Assembly (NCBI RefSeq): GCF_035818635.1
Contig: NZ_JAYLLH010000038.1
Span: 1-28,466 of the forward strand
Length of the DNA: 28,466 bases
Source: Mesobacterium_A hydrothermale
Lineage (GTDB): Bacteria > Pseudomonadota > Alphaproteobacteria > Rhodobacterales > Rhodobacteraceae
Direction of reading: 5' to 3'
Shown here: one piece after another, positions 1 to 8,460 of the stretch
Layout: the number at the start of each line of letters is the position of its first letter
Position numbering within the stretch: position 1 is the first letter of the stretch
The notes under the pieces: generated by a model
The model's input: the letters and a program-made list of their open reading frames with translations, nothing else
The model's database searches: none
Told to the model about the DNA's origin: nothing
Translations under genes and position numbers: made by a program

Positions 1-14
1 AAAAATACAAAAAC

Positions 15-45
15 AAAACCGCCAAGCAAACCGCTCGGCGGTTTT
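15..45. terminator. Bidirectional terminator-like hairpin at the left edge
   Basis: A 9-bp perfect stem (AAAACCGCC at 15-23 with GGCGGTTTT at 37-45) closes a 13-base loop. The A-rich flank at 1-14 gives a U-rich tail when read leftward, while the T run inside the 3' arm serves rightward transcripts. It probably ends a gene lying left of the window and insulates the NRPS-like gene. The loop is larger than usual, which lowers confidence. Confidence 0.5.
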
Positions 46-109
46 ACCCGTTCATATCCAGCTGACAGCTACAGACGGGCCAAAAACGCCTCAAAATCTC
101 AAACTCCAC

Positions 110-128
110 GCCACTTCGTGGCCTTTTT
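110..128 (+). terminator. Short hairpin with T run before the NRPS-like gene
   Basis: A 5-bp stem GCCAC/GTGGC (110-114 with 118-122) with a 3-base loop is followed by C and five T (124-128). It could be a second weak terminator for upstream transcription or a leader attenuator of the gene at 189. The stem is short, so chance is possible. Confidence 0.3.
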
Positions 129-188
129 CCGTTAATACTTGTGACCGTGCAGTCCTTTGCCCTGGCAACAGCGGAAGTATGTACGGTT

Positions 189-2699
189 ATGAAGCGTTTC
201 CTTGAGAGCATCCGCAAACATGCGGCGACACGGCCGGATCATCCGGCAATCGTTGAAGATGACACCGTTGTCGGATACGCGCAGCTTGACGCGTTGAGTG
301 ATCGCCTCGCACTTGACATGATCACGGCGGGCTTGAAACCAGGGGACCGGATCGGTTGCCTGAAAAGCAACATGATCACCATGTTTGTGACCGCGCTGGC
401 CGGGCTGAAAACCGGGGTCGTCTATATCGTTTTGGATATACGCGAAAGCGAAGAGCGCAAGGCGCATATCCTTGGGCTTGCCGACGCGCGGTTGATCGTC
501 GGCGACCAGGACGCCTCTCGAACTTTCGCGAAAGACCAAGGCTTGCCCTATATCCATGCGCCAGATCTTTCGCCTGCGCAGACGGCGTTTGTGCCTCGCG
601 CACTTCCGGATACCGCTACCTGCTGGATCGAACCGACGTCGGGCTCGACCAGCTTGCCAAAACTTGTCGCCAGTTCGCGCGCCTGCCTGCAACACTATGT
701 TGACGCCCAAGTTGCGCATTCCGGGCTTCAGGCGTCAGACCGTATCGCCCTGTTCGGCGAACTCTGGTGCGACACTCTGTTCGCGGGCCTTGCGGTTGGT
801 GCCAGCGCGATCTCTTACGATCTGCGCGGACGCGGTGCGGCACCGCTGGCAGATTGGATGGCGGATCAGCACATCACGGCAACGCAGACCTATGTCGCGG
901 CCTTTCGTGCCATGGCGCAGGCGGTTCGTACACCTTTGTCAAAGCTTCGGATAGTTCGGCTTGCCGGAGAAACGGTCCTTCCTGGCGATGTCGCGGCGTT
1001 CGAACGGATCGCCGCGGCGGATGCGTGTTTGATCAACTACTACGGCGCGACGGAATGCGGATTTCTGGCGCAGTATACCCACCGCAAGGGTCAGCCGAAC
1101 CCGTATCGCGTCTTGCCGATCGGGAAAGTTATCGCCGGCTCGAAGATCGAAGTTGTCGATGACGCTTTCCAGCCCGTGCCACAGGGTGTCACGGGCCGTA
1201 TCCTGTATCTCGCCCCCCATCTGCCCGACGGATATTTCAAGAACCCGGAAAAAACCGCCGAAACCTATCTCGATGGAACCGACGGGATGCGGGTGTGGAA
1301 CACCGGTGATCTGGGATACCTTGATGATGACGGCCTCTATCACGTCGTCGGACGCGCCGATGACCAGGTAAAGATACGCGGGTATTCCGTGCGATATTCC
1401 GAAATCGAGCAGGCTCTGGTGACACATCCTGATCTTGAAGCGGTTGTGGTTACCAGCTTTCTGTCACCTCGGGGGCAACGGCAGTTGTCAGCGCATATCA
1501 TTGTGGCAGCGGGGAAAACCTTTGATCCACTGGCGCTGAAAGGGTTCCTTGCCGAAAGGTTGCCAGCCTACATGGTACCAACCTATTTCCTAGCGCATGA
1601 CAGCTTTCCCCGGACCGATACCGGCAAGGTATTGCGCCGGGGTCTACCAAATCCACTGGATGCACTGGAGGCTGGTGGCGGGCTGGATACGACCCAGTTG
1701 AACGCGTGCGAAAAGACCGTGGCGCACGTCTGGTCACGGATACTTGGCCACGACGGCTATAGCGCGGAGGAAGACTTTTTTGACGTTGGCGGCGATTCCC
1801 TGCAGGCGATGGAAGTGGTGGTCGAACTGGAGCGTCAGCTTAAGGTGCGGATCGGGTATGAAAGCCTGATCATGCATGGAGCGTCGATCCGGGCGATTGC
1901 GGCACGAATCCAGAATGCTGCACAGATGCAGGACAGGGTTCTGACGCTGAATGCCGGACAAACCACCCCGCTTTACGTCTTGCCGGTCGAAAACGGCGAA
2001 TTTTCTGATTGGCTCTACATGATGCGCGCGTTTGGCGACGATCTGACGGTCAAGGGAGTGCATGTGCGTGACCTGTCAAAACGAGATTGTTTCAATCGCC
2101 GCACAACCGCCGAGCTGGCAGAGTACGCAGCACAAAGCATCCTGGCTGAGAATCCCAATGGGCCGTATTTCCTGGCGGGGTTCAGCATGGGAACGCAACT
2201 GGCCTTCGAAACTGCCTGTCGCCTTACCGCGCTGGGAAAAACCGTTGAAGGGCTTGTGTTGCTGGATCCGCCCGTTCTGAAATACGAAGACTTTTCCAAG
2301 TCCTGGTGGATCCGAAAACTGGCAAGCGCATTGCTCAAACAACGTGATCTTGGCCTCACGTTGAATCGCTTCGGGCATGTGTTCCTGAAAACACCGGCGC
2401 GGGAACTGCACTTTGCGGATGAAACCGCGTTCCGCACCTATCGACCCAAGAAATGTAAGATACCCAACGTCTTGTTCCTGACCGCGCGCGATCTGAACCC
2501 GCATCGCGATGTGAAACTGGCCTATTGGCAAGACCTTGTCGGTGGTGCGGCAGAGGTTCGAGAGGTGCCGGGAACCCACAATTCGATCGTGCGCGACCCG
2601 AACGCCCCTGCCACCGCAAAGGCGATCGAACACTGGTTCAGAACACGGCTGGCATCGCCCAACATGGCCAAGACCGCGCACTATTACGCGGCGCAGTAA
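189..2699 (+). CDS. NRPS-like A-T-TE enzyme (adenylation, carrier, thioesterase)
   Basis: This 836-residue protein should activate a carboxylic or amino acid as an adenylate, load it on its own carrier domain and release it through a thioesterase. Visible motifs in order: A3 TSGST near 150, A5 NYYGATE near 283, A7 NTGD near 371, A8 GRADDQVKIRGYS near 388, A10 lysine in TDTGKVLRR near 480, carrier GGDSL with phosphopantetheine serine near 537, and thioesterase GFSMG with Ser near 666, plus LLDPP and GTHNS for the likely Asp and His. There is no condensation, oxidase or epimerase domain. The residue aligning with the amino-group-binding Asp of amino-acid A domains (A4) appears to be Glu in an atypical stretch (FGELWCDT), so the substrate may not be a standard amino acid. 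ATG 189 is preferred over in-frame GTG 141 because GGAAG lies 11 bases upstream and the fold starts there. No other biosynthetic gene is adjacent. Confidence 0.85.
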   Translation: MKRFLESIRKHAATRPDHPAIVEDDTVVGYAQLDALSDRLALDMITAGLKPGDRIGCLKSNMITMFVTALAGLKTGVVYIVLDIRESEERKAHILGLADARLIVGDQDASRTFAKDQGLPYIHAPDLSPAQTAFVPRALPDTATCWIEPTSGSTSLPKLVASSRACLQHYVDAQVAHSGLQASDRIALFGELWCDTLFAGLAVGASAISYDLRGRGAAPLADWMADQHITATQTYVAAFRAMAQAVRTPLSKLRIVRLAGETVLPGDVAAFERIAAADACLINYYGATECGFLAQYTHRKGQPNPYRVLPIGKVIAGSKIEVVDDAFQPVPQGVTGRILYLAPHLPDGYFKNPEKTAETYLDGTDGMRVWNTGDLGYLDDDGLYHVVGRADDQVKIRGYSVRYSEIEQALVTHPDLEAVVVTSFLSPRGQRQLSAHIIVAAGKTFDPLALKGFLAERLPAYMVPTYFLAHDSFPRTDTGKVLRRGLPNPLDALEAGGGLDTTQLNACEKTVAHVWSRILGHDGYSAEEDFFDVGGDSLQAMEVVVELERQLKVRIGYESLIMHGASIRAIAARIQNAAQMQDRVLTLNAGQTTPLYVLPVENGEFSDWLYMMRAFGDDLTVKGVHVRDLSKRDCFNRRTTAELAEYAAQSILAENPNGPYFLAGFSMGTQLAFETACRLTALGKTVEGLVLLDPPVLKYEDFSKSWWIRKLASALLKQRDLGLTLNRFGHVFLKTPARELHFADETAFRTYRPKKCKIPNVLFLTARDLNPHRDVKLAYWQDLVGGAAEVREVPGTHNSIVRDPNAPATAKAIEHWFRTRLASPNMAKTAHYYAAQ

Positions 2700-2702
2700 T
2701 TC

Positions 2703-3440
2703 TCAGGTGGGTTTTAACGCAGCGGTGACATAGTTCACTGAAAGGTCACGATCCGAAATCCGCCAGCGCCACGTTACTGGGTTGAATTGGTATCCCTTGC
2801 GATCTACCGGCGTCATCCCGGCCTGCTCGATCAACGAAAACAATTCTTCGGGCGTGATGAACTTTTTCCAGTCATGGGTGCCCTTAGGCAGCCATCGCAT
2901 CACGTATTCCGCGCCGACAATCGCCATGGCAAAGCTTTTCGAATTGCGGTTGATGGTCGAACACAGATGCAACCCACCGGGTTTCAGCAGTTGCTGACAT
3001 GCCGTCAGATACGCCAGCGGATCGGCCACGTGCTCAACGACTTCCATGTTCAGCACCACATCGAACTGTTCGCCCGCTGCCGCCAACGCCTCTGCCGTCG
3101 TGTGGCGATAGTCGATTTCCAATGCCGACTGGGCCGCATGGGTCTGTGCTACTGGAATGTTGCTGCCACCTGCATCGACACCCACAACGGTTGCCCCCAG
3201 CCGCGCCATAGGTTCGCACAGCAGCCCGCCACCGCATCCGATATCCAGAAGGCGAAGCCCGCGGAAGGGCGCAGCGGCATTCAGATCACAACCAAATTCC
3301 CCGGCGATCTGGTTGGTGATATAGTCAAGGCGAACCGGGTTCATCATGTGCAGCGGCTTGAACTTGCCGTTCGGATCCCACCATTCGGCGGCCATGGCTT
3401 CGAACTTGGCGATTTCGGACGGGTCAACGGTGCTGGTCAT
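2703..3440 (-). CDS. ubiG: Ubiquinone biosynthesis O-methyltransferase UbiG
   Basis: UbiG performs the two SAM-dependent O-methylations of the ubiquinone ring. The 245-residue product begins with the family hallmark VDPSEIAKF...AAEWWDPNGKFKPLH, carries SAM motif I LLDIGCGGG at about 64-72, and has the acidic GVD at the end of the next strand. Family length is about 240-250. The ATG at 3440 was chosen over in-frame starts up to 3476 because it matches the conserved N terminus and has GGGAAA upstream. The gene converges with the NRPS-like gene, with only three bases between the stop codons, and is divergent from the iminopeptidase with 50 bases between starts, which must hold both promoters. 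Confidence 0.95.
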   Translation of the reverse strand: MTSTVDPSEIAKFEAMAAEWWDPNGKFKPLHMMNPVRLDYITNQIAGEFGCDLNAAAPFRGLRLLDIGCGGGLLCEPMARLGATVVGVDAGGSNIPVAQTHAAQSALEIDYRHTTAEALAAAGEQFDVVLNMEVVEHVADPLAYLTACQQLLKPGGLHLCSTINRNSKSFAMAIVGAEYVMRWLPKGTHDWKKFITPEELFSLIEQAGMTPVDRKGYQFNPVTWRWRISDRDLSVNYVTAALKPT

Positions 3441-3490
3441 CTTTGAATTTCCCATGGCGTTTTTGCGCTGCTGCACAATATAGATACCTC

Positions 3491-4468
3491 ATGGACAAAT
3501 TCCCGAGCCAAAAGCGCGCAGTGCAGTATCTCTATCCTCCCATCGATCCCTTTGATCAACGCATGATCGACACCGGCGACGGTCATTCGATCTATGTCGA
3601 GCAAAGCGGCCGGCGGGATGGGATCCCGGTGATCGTGCTGCACGGCGGTCCGGGTGGTGGGTGCAGCCCGGCGATGCGACGGTATTTCGATCCAAAGGTC
3701 TTCCGCGCGGTGCTGTTCGACCAGCGCGGCTGCGGCCGGTCGCGTCCCCATGCAAGCGTGACGAACAACACCACATGGCACCTTGTCGATGATATCGAAC
3801 GCATCCGGACAGACCTTGGGATCGAAGACGCGATTGTCTTTGGCGGCAGTTGGGGTGCGACGCTGGCTTTGATCTATGCCATCAGCCATCCCGAACGCGT
3901 GCGTCAGCTCGTGTTGCGCGGCGTGTTCCTGATGACGCAGGCAGAACTGGATTGGTTCTATGCTGGCGGCGCAGGGCAATTCTGGCCGGAACCCTGGGCC
4001 CGATTCATCGCCCCGATTCCCGAAAACGAACGTCATGACCTGATCGGCGCGTATCACCGCCGACTTTTTTCCGGAAATCTTCAGGAAGAAACCCGGCTCG
4101 CGCGCGCTTGGTCGGCATGGGAAAATGCGCTGGCCTCGGTCTATTCAAACGGGGTCGGAGGCGAGCCGCCCGGCGACTATGCCCGCGCCTTTGCGCGGCT
4201 TGAAAACCACTATTTCCAGAACGCAGGTTTCCTGACCGAAGATGGCTGGATCCTGCGCAATATTGGCCGAATTGCCGATATTCCGGGCATTATTGTGCAG
4301 GGCCGATACGATATGATCTGCCCCCCGCAGCGGGCCTGGGAACTGGCCAACGCTTGGCCCAATTCCGACCTTCGGATGGTGCGCAACGCGGGCCATGCCC
4401 TGTCCGAACCGGGCATCAGCGCAGAACTGGTGCGTGCGATGGACAGGATCGGTCAGGCAGAGCTTTGA
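3491..4468 (+). CDS. pip: Proline iminopeptidase
   Basis: A cytoplasmic alpha/beta-hydrolase of peptidase family S33 that removes N-terminal proline from peptides. The 325-residue product shows the oxyanion motif HGGPGGG at 51-57, nucleophile motif GGSWG with Ser120, Asp274 in GRYDMICPP and His302 in NAGHAL, so the triad is complete. It also has the family N terminus YPPIDPF. ATG 3491 fits the family length; an in-frame TTG at 3443 would overlap the ubiG start. The Shine-Dalgarno is poor, while a TATAGAT box lies just upstream, so the leader may be very short. It sits directly before the peptide-type ABC operon, consistent with hydrolysis of imported peptides, although the 73-base gap leaves room for a separate promoter. 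Confidence 0.93.
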   Translation: MDKFPSQKRAVQYLYPPIDPFDQRMIDTGDGHSIYVEQSGRRDGIPVIVLHGGPGGGCSPAMRRYFDPKVFRAVLFDQRGCGRSRPHASVTNNTTWHLVDDIERIRTDLGIEDAIVFGGSWGATLALIYAISHPERVRQLVLRGVFLMTQAELDWFYAGGAGQFWPEPWARFIAPIPENERHDLIGAYHRRLFSGNLQEETRLARAWSAWENALASVYSNGVGGEPPGDYARAFARLENHYFQNAGFLTEDGWILRNIGRIADIPGIIVQGRYDMICPPQRAWELANAWPNSDLRMVRNAGHALSEPGISAELVRAMDRIGQAEL

Positions 4469-4530
4469 CGCCAAAAGGGTTTACACAAGAAAGTTAGCCG
4501 TTAACCTTAACATCACGAGGGGACTGCGCC

Positions 4531-4538
4531 GGGGAAAG
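4531..4538 (+). promoter_or_regulatory. Ribosome binding site deciding a TTG start
   Basis: GGGGAAAG ends three bases before TTG 4542. No ATG or GTG in the correct frame lies near the first transmembrane segment of the permease, so this site supports TTG as the start. Confidence 0.5.
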
Positions 4539-4541
4539 ACG

Positions 4542-5537
4542 TTGAATTCGGTATTGAAGATTGTCTTGCAGCGGCTCGCACTGGGGGTGCTGACCCTGTT
4601 CATCGTATCAATCGTGATCTTCGTTGCCGTGAACCTTCTGCCCGGTGACTTTGCTCAGGCGATCCTTGGACAAGGCGCAACGCAGGAAGCGGTGGATGCA
4701 ATCCGCCGCGACCTCGGGCTCGATCAGCCGATGGTTGTTCGCTACCTGACATGGTTGGCAGATGCGTTGCGTGGGGATCTTGGAAACTCTTTTGCGCAGG
4801 CCAATTTCGCCAGTTTCGTTGGCGAAGACAGCGGCGTCCGTGTCACAGTGGCGGACCAGATCGCGCCGCGGTTCGCCAATACGATGTTCCTGGCCGGGGT
4901 CACCGCCGCCATCGCGGTGCCGTTTTCCGTGACCTTGGGGATCCTCGCGGCGCTATACCGGAACACGGTGTTCGACCGGATCACCAATGTCTCTACGCTG
5001 ACATCGATCTCCAGCCCGGAATTCTTTCTGGCCTATGTTCTGATCCTGATGCTGGCGGTTCTGAACCCTGTGTTTCCGACGCTCTCCAACATCTATGACG
5101 GAATGCCGTTCCTGGAGCGGTTGGACAAGACAATGCTGCCGGCCTTGACGCTGACACTGGTCGTGACGGCGCACATGATGCGCATGACTCGCGCGGCGAT
5201 CATCAACCTGCTGGCGTCCCCCTATATCGAGATGGCGCGGCTGAAAGGCATCAGCCCGATGCGCGTGATCGTAAAACACGCGTTGCCCAACGCCTTGGCG
5301 CCAATCATCAACGTGGTCGCGCTGAACCTGGCTTATCTGATCACCGGCGTCGTCGTGGTCGAGGTGGTTTTCGTCTATCCCGGCATCGGGCAATTGTTTG
5401 TCGACAGCGTGAAGATCCGCGACATCCCGGTTGTGCAAGCGTGCTGTCTGATCTTCGCTGCCGCCTATATCCTGCTAAACCTGACGGCAGACGTCTTGTC
5501 GATCCTGTCCAATCCGCGTCTGAGGCATCCGAAATGA
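4542..5537 (+). CDS. Peptide-type ABC transporter permease (DppB/OppB family)
   Basis: Inner-membrane permease of 331 residues, first half of the channel of a peptide, nickel or opine-type importer. It opens with a long hydrophobic helix (LALGVLTLFIVSIVIFVAVN) followed by the family signature LPGDFAQAILGQGA and LGLDQPMVVRYLTWL. Near the C terminus is the ATPase-contacting EAA loop (MARLKGISPMRVIVKHALPNA) followed by the usual VFVYPGIGQL. The start is TTG 4542; upstream in-frame codons run into the end of pip and encode no family sequence. The stop overlaps the next start as ATGA, which implies translational coupling with the second permease. The ligand cannot be told from the permease. Confidence 0.93.
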   Translation: MNSVLKIVLQRLALGVLTLFIVSIVIFVAVNLLPGDFAQAILGQGATQEAVDAIRRDLGLDQPMVVRYLTWLADALRGDLGNSFAQANFASFVGEDSGVRVTVADQIAPRFANTMFLAGVTAAIAVPFSVTLGILAALYRNTVFDRITNVSTLTSISSPEFFLAYVLILMLAVLNPVFPTLSNIYDGMPFLERLDKTMLPALTLTLVVTAHMMRMTRAAIINLLASPYIEMARLKGISPMRVIVKHALPNALAPIINVVALNLAYLITGVVVVEVVFVYPGIGQLFVDSVKIRDIPVVQACCLIFAAAYILLNLTADVLSILSNPRLRHPK

Positions 5538-6736
5538 GCGTTTGGGTCTGGATCATTGGTGGCTTGGCAGCCATCGCCGTCGCTGGCTGGCTGTTCCGGC
5601 TGTTTGGCCAGAAGGCCACCGGCAACAAGCCGTTTTTCCGCGATATGCCGTACAGCGTGGCTTTTGGGTATGTGCTGGGCGTGGTTCTGCTCGCCCTGGC
5701 GGTTTGGTACTATTTCCAGCCGCGCGTCAATGACATGGGCATTCCAAGTGCCGGGGTGACCTTCTTTGGCTGGGCGGTGAACGGATTCTTCATCGCGGCG
5801 GCGGCTGCCTGGGTGTTTCGCTTGTTGGGCCGGAACGTGGGTACCAAGGGCACACGCAAATTGTTCCGCCAGATGCCGCTGACCGCAAGTTTTGGCATTC
5901 TTGTCATTCTGATCTATGCAACGCTCGCTATCTTTGCGGGGATCATCGCTCCGCATGGTCAGGAAGACGTCTTCGCCAAGGTCAATGTCCTGCCGGGCGG
6001 CAACATTGCCACCGGCGGCGATCCGGCGTTCCCGTTGGGTACAGACCAGATCGGTCGCGATTTGCTGTCACGCCTGATCTATGGCGCGCAGAACACCGTG
6101 GGAATCGCCTTTGCTACCACGTGCCTTGCGTTCTTCTTCGGGGGATCGCTCGGGTTTCTGGCCGCGACGTTGCAAGGATGGCTGGATCAGGTGCTGTCTC
6201 GCGCGGTCGACGTGCTGATGGCGATTCCGTCGCTGATCTTCGCGCTTTTGCTGATGACCATCGCCAGTGCCTGGGCGGGTTCGGAGAAATGGCTGCTGAC
6301 GGTTTATATGGTGCTGATCATCGCGCTGATTGACAGCACGCGGGTCTTCCGTCTGGCCCGTGCTGTGGGCATGAACATCGTGGTTATGGACTATATCGAG
6401 GCCGCCAAGCTGCGTGGTGAAGGGCTGGGATACCTGATCTTCCGTGAAATCCTGCCCAACGCCACCGCGCCCTTGCTGGCGGAATTCGGCCTTCGTTTCT
6501 GTTTCGTCTTCCTGACGATCGCGTCGCTGTCCTTCCTTGGCGTTGGGATCCAGCCACCTTTGGCCGACTGGGGCACGATGGTGCGGGATTTGGCGCAGTT
6601 CATCAACTTTGCCCAGTTCAGTCCTCTGACCGCCGCGCTGCCCTTGCTGGCCGCCGGGGCAATCGCACTGTTGACCGTTGCGGTGAATTTCGTGGTCGAC
6701 TGGATGCTCTACCGCTCCTCGGGGCTGAAGGAGTGA
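5534..6736 (+). CDS. Peptide-type ABC transporter permease (DppC/OppC family) with extended N terminus
   Basis: Second channel subunit, 400 residues, about 100 longer than ordinary DppC. The canonical part begins near residue 108 (LFRQMPLTASFGILV), then FPLGTDQIGRDLLSRLIYGA near 167-185, and an EAA loop in EAAKLRGEGLGYLIFREILPNA. The extra N-terminal part contains about three hydrophobic segments and looks like a duplicated copy of the region around the first canonical helix. The start ATG 5534 overlaps the stop of the preceding permease. The ATPase gene follows after four bases, with its ribosome binding site inside this gene's end (AAGGAG). Ligand unknown; peptide is inferred from family and neighbours. 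Confidence 0.93.
   Translation: MSVWVWIIGGLAAIAVAGWLFRLFGQKATGNKPFFRDMPYSVAFGYVLGVVLLALAVWYYFQPRVNDMGIPSAGVTFFGWAVNGFFIAAAAAWVFRLLGRNVGTKGTRKLFRQMPLTASFGILVILIYATLAIFAGIIAPHGQEDVFAKVNVLPGGNIATGGDPAFPLGTDQIGRDLLSRLIYGAQNTVGIAFATTCLAFFFGGSLGFLAATLQGWLDQVLSRAVDVLMAIPSLIFALLLMTIASAWAGSEKWLLTVYMVLIIALIDSTRVFRLARAVGMNIVVMDYIEAAKLRGEGLGYLIFREILPNATAPLLAEFGLRFCFVFLTIASLSFLGVGIQPPLADWGTMVRDLAQFINFAQFSPLTAALPLLAAGAIALLTVAVNFVVDWMLYRSSGLKE
5549..5953 (+). repeat. Internal duplication in the DppC-like permease
   Basis: Protein-level tandem repeat. Residues about 6-63 resemble about 80-140: WLFRLFGQ versus WVFRLLGR (offset 74) and FFRDMPYSVAFGYVLG versus LFRQMPLTASFGILVI (offset 76), each followed by a hydrophobic helix. 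The DNA is clearly diverged, so the event is old. Confidence 0.65.
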
Positions 6737-6740
6737 TGCC

Positions 6741-8393
6741 ATGAGCAACGACAACCTGCTCACCATCCGCAACATCAAGATCGAAGGCCGCAGCGACGAG
6801 ACATGGATGCCGATCATCAATGGCATCGACCTGGACCTGAAAAAGGGCGAGGTGCTGGGCCTGATCGGAGAATCCGGCGCGGGCAAGTCAACGCTGGGTT
6901 TGGCAGCGATGGGGTTCACCCGCGACGGTGTACGGGTTTCCGGCGGAACCGTACAATTTGACGGGATCGACCTTCTGACTGCGAGCGCGGCAACCAAGCG
7001 TGCATTGCTGGGCAAACGCATTGCATATGTTGCGCAATCGGCGGCGGCAAGCTTCAACCCGGCGCACAAGCTGATCGACCAGCACACCGAAGGCCCAAGC
7101 CAGCATGGTGTCATGAGTCGCGCGGAAAGCGAGGCTGACGGGATCGAGCTGTATCGCAAACTGCGCCTGCCCAACCCGGAACAGATCGGTTTTCGCTATC
7201 CGCACCAGGTGTCGGGTGGGCAGTTGCAGCGGGCGATGACGGCAATGGCCATGTCCTGCCGTCCCGACCTGATCATCTTTGACGAGCCGACCACCGCGCT
7301 GGACGTGACCACCCAGATCGAGGTCTTGGCCGCGATCCGCAATATCGTCGAGGAATTCGACACCGCCGCGATCTATATCACCCACGATCTGGCGGTGGTC
7401 GCTCAGATGGCGGACCGGATCAAGGTCCTGCTGAAAGGCGATGAGGTCGAAGAGGCCGACACCCGCACAATGCTGTCCGCGCCGACACAGGATTACACCA
7501 AGAGTCTTTGGGCCGTGCGCGCTTTCCAGCGGCCGCAAAAGCCACCGGTGGCCCCCGGGGTTACGCCGGTGGTATCGGTCCGGAACGTGACCGCCTCCTA
7601 TGGCAAGGTGCCGGTGCTGCATGACGTGAGTTTCGACATTCACGAAGGCCGCACCGTGGCGGTCGTGGGGGAATCCGGTTCGGGCAAATCGACCACGGCA
7701 CGGTGCATTACCGGGCTGCTGCCGCCGCGCGAGGGGGTCATCGAATTCGATGGCGAAGCGCTGCCGCTGGATTATCGCAAGCGCAGCAAGATGCAGCTGC
7801 GGCAGGCGCAGATGATTTATCAGATGGCCGATACTGCGCTGAATCCGCGACAGACCATTGGCCAGATCATTTCCCGCCCGGTGCAGTTTTACATGGGCCT
7901 TTCCGGCAAGGCGTTGCGCCGCCGGGTCGAGGAATTGCTGGAAGAGATCGAACTGCCGGCCGGCCAGTTCATCGACCGCCTGCCCTCCGAGCTTTCGGGC
8001 GGACAGAAACAGCGGATCGGCATCGCCCGGGCGTTGGCAGCGGAGCCGAAATTCATCATCTGCGATGAAGTTACCAGCGCACTTGATCAGTTGGTGGCCG
8101 AAGGCATTCTGAAACTTCTTGCCCGGCTTCAGGACGAACTGAAGCTTAGCTACATGTTCATCACCCATGACCTTGCCACCGTTCGGTCGATCGCCGACGA
8201 GGTGGTGGTTATGAAAGATGGCCGCGTGGTCGAACAGGGGCCCAAGGATGAAATGTTCCGCCCGCCCCACCACGCCTATACCGACCTTCTGCTCAGTTCC
8301 GTTCCTGAAATGGATCCGGACTGGCTGACCAATCTTCTCCAGGCGCGCGGAGTTGATAACATCGGCGACGCAGCCGTTGATAAGATGACGTGA
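6741..8393 (+). CDS. Double-domain ABC transporter ATP-binding protein (DppD-DppF fusion type)
   Basis: Cytoplasmic ATPase of 550 residues with two complete nucleotide-binding domains, replacing the separate D and F subunits of peptide importers. Domain 1: Walker A GESGAGKST at 43-51, signature VSGGQ at 157-161, Walker B LIIFDEP ending at 183, H-loop ITHDLAVV. Domain 2: Walker A GESGSGKST at 310-318, signature LSGGQ at 418-422, Walker B with DEVTSALD at 442-449, H-loop FITHDLATV. The usual Pro after DE is Val in domain 2; all catalytic residues are kept, so both sites look active. ATG 6741 has AAGGAG nine bases upstream. A 67-base gap with a strong hairpin separates it from the binding-protein gene. 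Confidence 0.95.
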   Translation: MSNDNLLTIRNIKIEGRSDETWMPIINGIDLDLKKGEVLGLIGESGAGKSTLGLAAMGFTRDGVRVSGGTVQFDGIDLLTASAATKRALLGKRIAYVAQSAAASFNPAHKLIDQHTEGPSQHGVMSRAESEADGIELYRKLRLPNPEQIGFRYPHQVSGGQLQRAMTAMAMSCRPDLIIFDEPTTALDVTTQIEVLAAIRNIVEEFDTAAIYITHDLAVVAQMADRIKVLLKGDEVEEADTRTMLSAPTQDYTKSLWAVRAFQRPQKPPVAPGVTPVVSVRNVTASYGKVPVLHDVSFDIHEGRTVAVVGESGSGKSTTARCITGLLPPREGVIEFDGEALPLDYRKRSKMQLRQAQMIYQMADTALNPRQTIGQIISRPVQFYMGLSGKALRRRVEELLEEIELPAGQFIDRLPSELSGGQKQRIGIARALAAEPKFIICDEVTSALDQLVAEGILKLLARLQDELKLSYMFITHDLATVRSIADEVVVMKDGRVVEQGPKDEMFRPPHHAYTDLLLSSVPEMDPDWLTNLLQARGVDNIGDAAVDKMT

Positions 8394-8413
8394 GAATCAG
8401 CAACCATAAACAC

Positions 8414-8436
8414 GCGGCGCGCGCGGGGCGCGCCGC
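8414..8436 (+). promoter_or_regulatory. GC-only hairpin between ATPase and binding-protein genes
   Basis: A perfect 9-bp stem, GCGGCGCGC (8414-8422) with GCGCGCCGC (8428-8436), closes a 5-base loop. It has no T tail, so it is not a normal terminator. It lies 24 bases before the binding-protein ATG. Such structures often protect the downstream mRNA or limit read-through so that the binding protein is made in excess. Confidence 0.55.
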
Positions 8437-8460
8437 AACAAACCAAAAGGGAGATCAACC

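Noticed and set aside
141..188. GTG 141 as start of the NRPS-like gene
   Set aside because: No ribosome site at the right distance, and the extra 16 residues do not belong to the adenylation fold; ATG 189 fits better.
2697..2705. Convergent ends of the NRPS-like gene and ubiG three bases apart as an antisense control device
   Set aside because: Tight convergent gene ends are common in compact genomes and no terminator or other signal supports a regulatory role.
4500..4511. Inverted repeat GTTAA-CC-TTAAC before the first peptide-type permease
   Set aside because: Only five bases per arm; too short to support as an operator without conservation data.
8064..8087. DEVTSALD in the second ATPase domain as a sign of inactivation
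   Set aside because: The catalytic Asp and Glu are retained and Val at this place is, as far as I recall, common in fused peptide-transporter ATPases.
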